NCBI RefSeq assembly: GCF_900188125.1
Contig: NZ_FZOW01000001.1
Span: 91,368 to 155,367 of the forward strand
Source: Rhodococcoides kyotonense
GTDB taxonomy: Bacteria > Actinomycetota > Actinomycetes > Mycobacteriales > Mycobacteriaceae
Length of the DNA: 64,000 nt
Direction: 5' to 3'
Shown here: positions 61,500 to 64,000 of the stretch, in pieces
Layout of the letters: each line of letters opens with the position of its first letter
Numbering within the stretch: position 1 is the stretch's first letter
The notes under the pieces: model-generated
The model's database searches: none
The model's input: the letters and a program-made list of their open reading frames with translations, nothing else
Told to the model about the DNA's origin: nothing
Translations under genes and position numbers: made by a program

Positions 61500-62954
61500 T
61501 TAACCGACCGATCCTTCCATCTGAAGCTCGATGAGCCGGTTGAGCTCGAGCGCGTATTCCATGGGCAGTTCGCGTGCAATGGGTTCGACGAACCCACGAA
61601 CGACCATCGCCATCGCCTCGTCCTCGGTCAGCCCGCGGCTCATGAGGTAGAACAGCTGGTCGTCGCTGACCTTCGAGACCGTCGCCTCGTGTCCCATCGA
61701 GACGTCGTCCTCGCGGATGTCGACGTACGGGTAGGTGTCGGAACGCGAGATCGTGTCGACGAGGAGCGCGTCGCACTTCACGGTCGACCGTGAACCGTGC
61801 GCACCCTTGTTGATCTGGATGAGTCCGCGGTAGGACGTGCGGCCGCCACCACGGGCGACGGACTTGCTGACGATGTTCGACGACGTGTGCGGCGCGAGGT
61901 GCAGCATCTTCGAACCGGTGTCCTGGTGCTGGTCCGGGCCTGCGAAGGCAACCGACAGCACTTCACCCTTGGCGTACTCGCCCGTCATCCAGACCGCCGG
62001 GTACTTCATGGTGACCTTGGACCCGATGTTTCCGTCGATCCACTCCATCGTCGCGCCCGCTTCTGCCTTGGCGCGCTTGGTGACGAGGTTGTAGACGTTG
62101 TTCGACCAGTTCTGGATGGTCGTGTAGCGGCAGCGTCCACCCTTCTTGACGATGATCTCGACGACAGCCGAGTGCAGGGAGTCCGACTTGTAGATCGGGG
62201 CAGTGCATCCCTCGACGTAGTGCACGTAGGCGCCCTCGTCGACGATGATCAGCGTGCGCTCGAACTGGCCCATGTTCTCGGTGTTGATGCGGAAGTAGGC
62301 CTGCAGCGGGATGTCGACGTGCACGCCAGGCGGCACGTAGATGAACGATCCACCCGACCACACGGCAGTGTTCAATGCGGAGAACTTGTTGTCTCCGGCG
62401 GGAATGACCGTGCCGAAGTACTCGCGGAACAGTTCCGGCTGCTCTTTCAGAGCCGTGTCGGTGTCGAGGAAGAGAACGCCCTGCGCTTCCAGATCCTCAC
62501 GGATGGAGTGGTAGACGACCTCGGACTCGTACTGCGCCGCGACACCGGAGACCAGGCGCTGCTTCTCCGCCTCGGGGATGCCGAGCTTGTCGTAGGTGTT
62601 CTTGATGTCCTCAGGCAGATCGTCCCAGCTCGCGGCCTGCTTCTCGCTCGAGCGGACGAAGTACTTGATGTTGTCGAAATCGATGCCGTCCAGATCCGAT
62701 CCCCAGTTGGGCATCGGCTTGCGATCGAACGTCTTCAGCGCCTTCAGACGGGCTTCGAGCATCCATTCGGGCTCGCTCTTCTTCGCCGAGATGTCGCGAA
62801 CGACTGCCTCGGACAGTCCGCGCTGGGCACTCGCGCCTGCAACGTCGGAGTCCGCCCATCCGTATCCGTAGTTACCGAGTGACGCGATCGTCTCGTCCTG
62901 CGTCAGCGGGACTGCGGGCACTGCTGGGGTCACCTGATCTGGTGTGACGGTCAT
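61500..62954 (-). CDS. sufB: Fe-S cluster assembly protein SufB, intein-free
   Basis: The main scaffold subunit on which the cluster forms, 484 residues. [28 protein letters not shown] with its cysteine, [16 protein letters not shown] and [22 protein letters not shown] are uninterrupted. M. tuberculosis SufB carries an intein; none is present here. ATG 62954 has AGGAG 5 nt upstream and overlaps the sufR stop; the frame to 63188 lies in sufR. Confidence 0.97.
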   Translation of the reverse strand: MTVTPDQVTPAVPAVPLTQDETIASLGNYGYGWADSDVAGASAQRGLSEAVVRDISAKKSEPEWMLEARLKALKTFDRKPMPNWGSDLDGIDFDNIKYFVRSSEKQAASWDDLPEDIKNTYDKLGIPEAEKQRLVSGVAAQYESEVVYHSIREDLEAQGVLFLDTDTALKEQPELFREYFGTVIPAGDNKFSALNTAVWSGGSFIYVPPGVHVDIPLQAYFRINTENMGQFERTLIIVDEGAYVHYVEGCTAPIYKSDSLHSAVVEIIVKKGGRCRYTTIQNWSNNVYNLVTKRAKAEAGATMEWIDGNIGSKVTMKYPAVWMTGEYAKGEVLSVAFAGPDQHQDTGSKMLHLAPHTSSNIVSKSVARGGGRTSYRGLIQINKGAHGSRSTVKCDALLVDTISRSDTYPYVDIREDDVSMGHEATVSKVSDDQLFYLMSRGLTEDEAMAMVVRGFVEPIARELPMEYALELNRLIELQMEGSVG

Positions 62955-63793
62955 GCGAGCTCCTTCCGGAGGCTTGTACGTTCTCCGACACTGGGCTGTG
63001 CGCCGGAAGATCTGGAGGGGGTGGAACGGACATGCGGGGTGTTCAGTGGAACGTGGGTGGTGCAGGCGCAGTCGCCGTTGGCGATGGTCGCCAGACGCTG
63101 CACATGGGTTCCGAGCAATTCGGAAAACGCTCGACGCTCGGCATCGCACAGTTCGGGAAACTCGGACGCGACGTGGGACACCGGGCAATGGTGCTGGCAG
63201 ATCTGCACTCCGTTGCCGACCTGACGCGTCGACGCGGCGAATCCTGCTGCGGTGAACGCGTCGGCGATGCGATCGGCGACTTCCTCGACCTCGGCGGCAC
63301 GCGTTCCGTCCGTCGGCTCGACGTCGGCGACGATGGCCTCGACGCGTTGCCGAGCGAACGTCTCGATCGCCGCGTCTCCGCCGATCTTGCGCAGCTGACG
63401 CATCGCGGCACCGGCCAGGTCGTCGTACGTGTGTCCGAGCTTGTTCCGCCCGACGGCCGTCAACTGGAAATGCTTGGCCGGTCGCCCGCGTCCTCGGTGC
63501 CTGACGGCTGCCGACGACGCGACACGCGCCTCGCCGGTATCGATGAGAGCGTCGAGATGACGACGGACACCTGCGGCGCTGAGGCCCAGACGTGCGCCGA
63601 TGTCCGACGCGGTGATCGGACCTTCTTCGAGCAGTAACGTGATCACTGCACTACGCGTCTGGCCTTCGTGGCCGACAGGCCCAGGCACCGGATTGACCGA
63701 AACCGGGGTGACGACAGCCGTGTCGGAGGCGGACGCGTCGGCGCGAGAACGTGTGCTCTCGGCTTCGCGCATGCGACTGACGGATGTTTTCAC
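62951..63793 (-). CDS. sufR: SufR-type Fe-S sensing repressor of the suf operon
   Basis: A 280-residue DeoR/ArsR-like winged-helix protein. The DNA-binding domain is at about 50-105 ([37 protein letters not shown]). The cluster-binding part has [14 protein letters not shown] and the GDCACTTH tail. It represses suf when clusters are plentiful, as for Rv1460. GTG 63793 is used because the conserved part fits and the SufR box overlaps it; the frame to 63832 has no ribosome site. The stop overlaps the sufB ATG by 4 nt. Confidence 0.94.
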   Translation of the reverse strand: MKTSVSRMREAESTRSRADASASDTAVVTPVSVNPVPGPVGHEGQTRSAVITLLLEEGPITASDIGARLGLSAAGVRRHLDALIDTGEARVASSAAVRHRGRGRPAKHFQLTAVGRNKLGHTYDDLAGAAMRQLRKIGGDAAIETFARQRVEAIVADVEPTDGTRAAEVEEVADRIADAFTAAGFAASTRQVGNGVQICQHHCPVSHVASEFPELCDAERRAFSELLGTHVQRLATIANGDCACTTHVPLNTPHVRSTPSRSSGAQPSVGERTSLRKELA

Positions 63794-63804
63794 AACACCA
63801 GTGT
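63790..63804 (-). promoter_or_regulatory. SufR operator (ACACT-N5-TGTGA) over the sufR start
   Basis: Read leftward, ACACTGGTGTTGTGA matches the ACACT-N5-TGTGA motif I recall for M. tuberculosis SufR exactly. It overlaps the sufR GTG (63793), so binding would sit at or just after a transcription start close to the start codon and shut off the whole operon. Confidence 0.7.
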
Positions 63805-63946
63805 GACGGAATTGAACGCACCGGTCCACCAAGGGTGCCCTTCTTCACCGACGCTCGACACCTGGGAATATCCGCTTCCGGCTCGGCGTTGACGACTGCT
63901 CGACCGGTGTCTCCGCGCGTCGGACGGTCACGGTTACGCTGCAGTC

Positions 63947-64000
63947 GTGCCACAGACCGCTGACGAAGAGAACACCGAGGACGCCTCGGCGACACCGTCC
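63947..64000 (+). CDS. Start of a rightward gene, probably MptB-type mannosyltransferase, truncated by window end
   Basis: GTG 63947 opens a frame that continues to the last base (18 codons, acidic and disordered: VPQTADEENTEDASA). TACGCT (63935-63940) is a -10 hexamer ending 6 nt upstream, the leaderless arrangement seen elsewhere in the window. In M. tuberculosis the gene divergent from sufR is mptB (Rv1459c), an alpha-1,6-mannosyltransferase; the visible residues alone cannot show this. Confidence 0.5.
   Translation, partial: MPQTADEENTEDASATPS

Overview
This is high-GC actinobacterial DNA, most likely Rhodococcus or a close Nocardiaceae relative. The evidence is a mycothiol gene (mshC), a mycobacterial-type fabG1-inhA pair, an NlpC/P60 cell-wall hydrolase of RipA type, a lycopene cyclase, and two long blocks whose gene order matches Mycobacterium tuberculosis. 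From memory of that genome, bases 6151-19690 correspond to Rv2130c-Rv2141c, and bases 28873-64000 correspond, inverted, to Rv1459c-Rv1496. No IS element, prophage or CRISPR array was seen.

Layout. Bases 1-6142 hold the 3' part of a Wadjet-type anti-plasmid system (jetB partial, jetC SMC-like ATPase, jetD Toprim nuclease). Bases 6151-10584 are a leftward core run: mshC, SCO1664-like, DUF3090, histidine phosphatase and uppP, with a 36-bp tandem repeat before the phosphatase gene. Bases 10842-14770 carry an aldo/keto reductase-like gene with a degraded catalytic tetrad and a heme-uptake operon (hmuTUV) with an IdeR-like half site. Bases 14717-19690 hold an Rv2137c-like gene, lppL-like lipoprotein, DUF5703, pyrD, a PEBP protein and an M20 peptidase. 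A tRNA-Leu(GAG) and a strong terminator follow. Bases 20081-28886 form a mixed metabolic region at the junction of the two synteny blocks: an odd zinc-ribbon SDR, a glutamate-cysteine ligase-like enzyme, DUF2784, an enoyl reductase-like protein, a CoA transferase, an MFS transporter and a nucleoside hydrolase.

Bases 28873-34035 encode methylmalonyl-CoA mutase with its GTPase chaperone. TVP38, a SatD-like regulator with a membrane partner, SPFH/NfeD and DUF3097 follow. Bases 39588-48298 run leftward from a DUF6676 gene through ripA-like, moxR, DUF58, VWA, fabG1, inhA and ferrochelatase, joining envelope maintenance to mycolate synthesis and heme. Aconitase (48641) is controlled by the adjacent TetR gene acnR; a full AcnR-type operator lies in its promoter. 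An HTH protein, an ABC-F ATPase, an SDR coupled to lycopene cyclase, and Ku lead to the complete sufR-B-D-C-S-U-T operon, with a SufR-type operator over the sufR start. The last 54 bases begin a rightward gene, by synteny probably mptB.

Regulation seen directly: several genes have an actinobacterial -10 hexamer (TAnnnT) only 5-8 nt before the start codon, suggesting leaderless mRNAs. Iron and Fe-S logic recurs in hmuTUV, ferrochelatase with four cluster-type cysteines, aconitase and suf.
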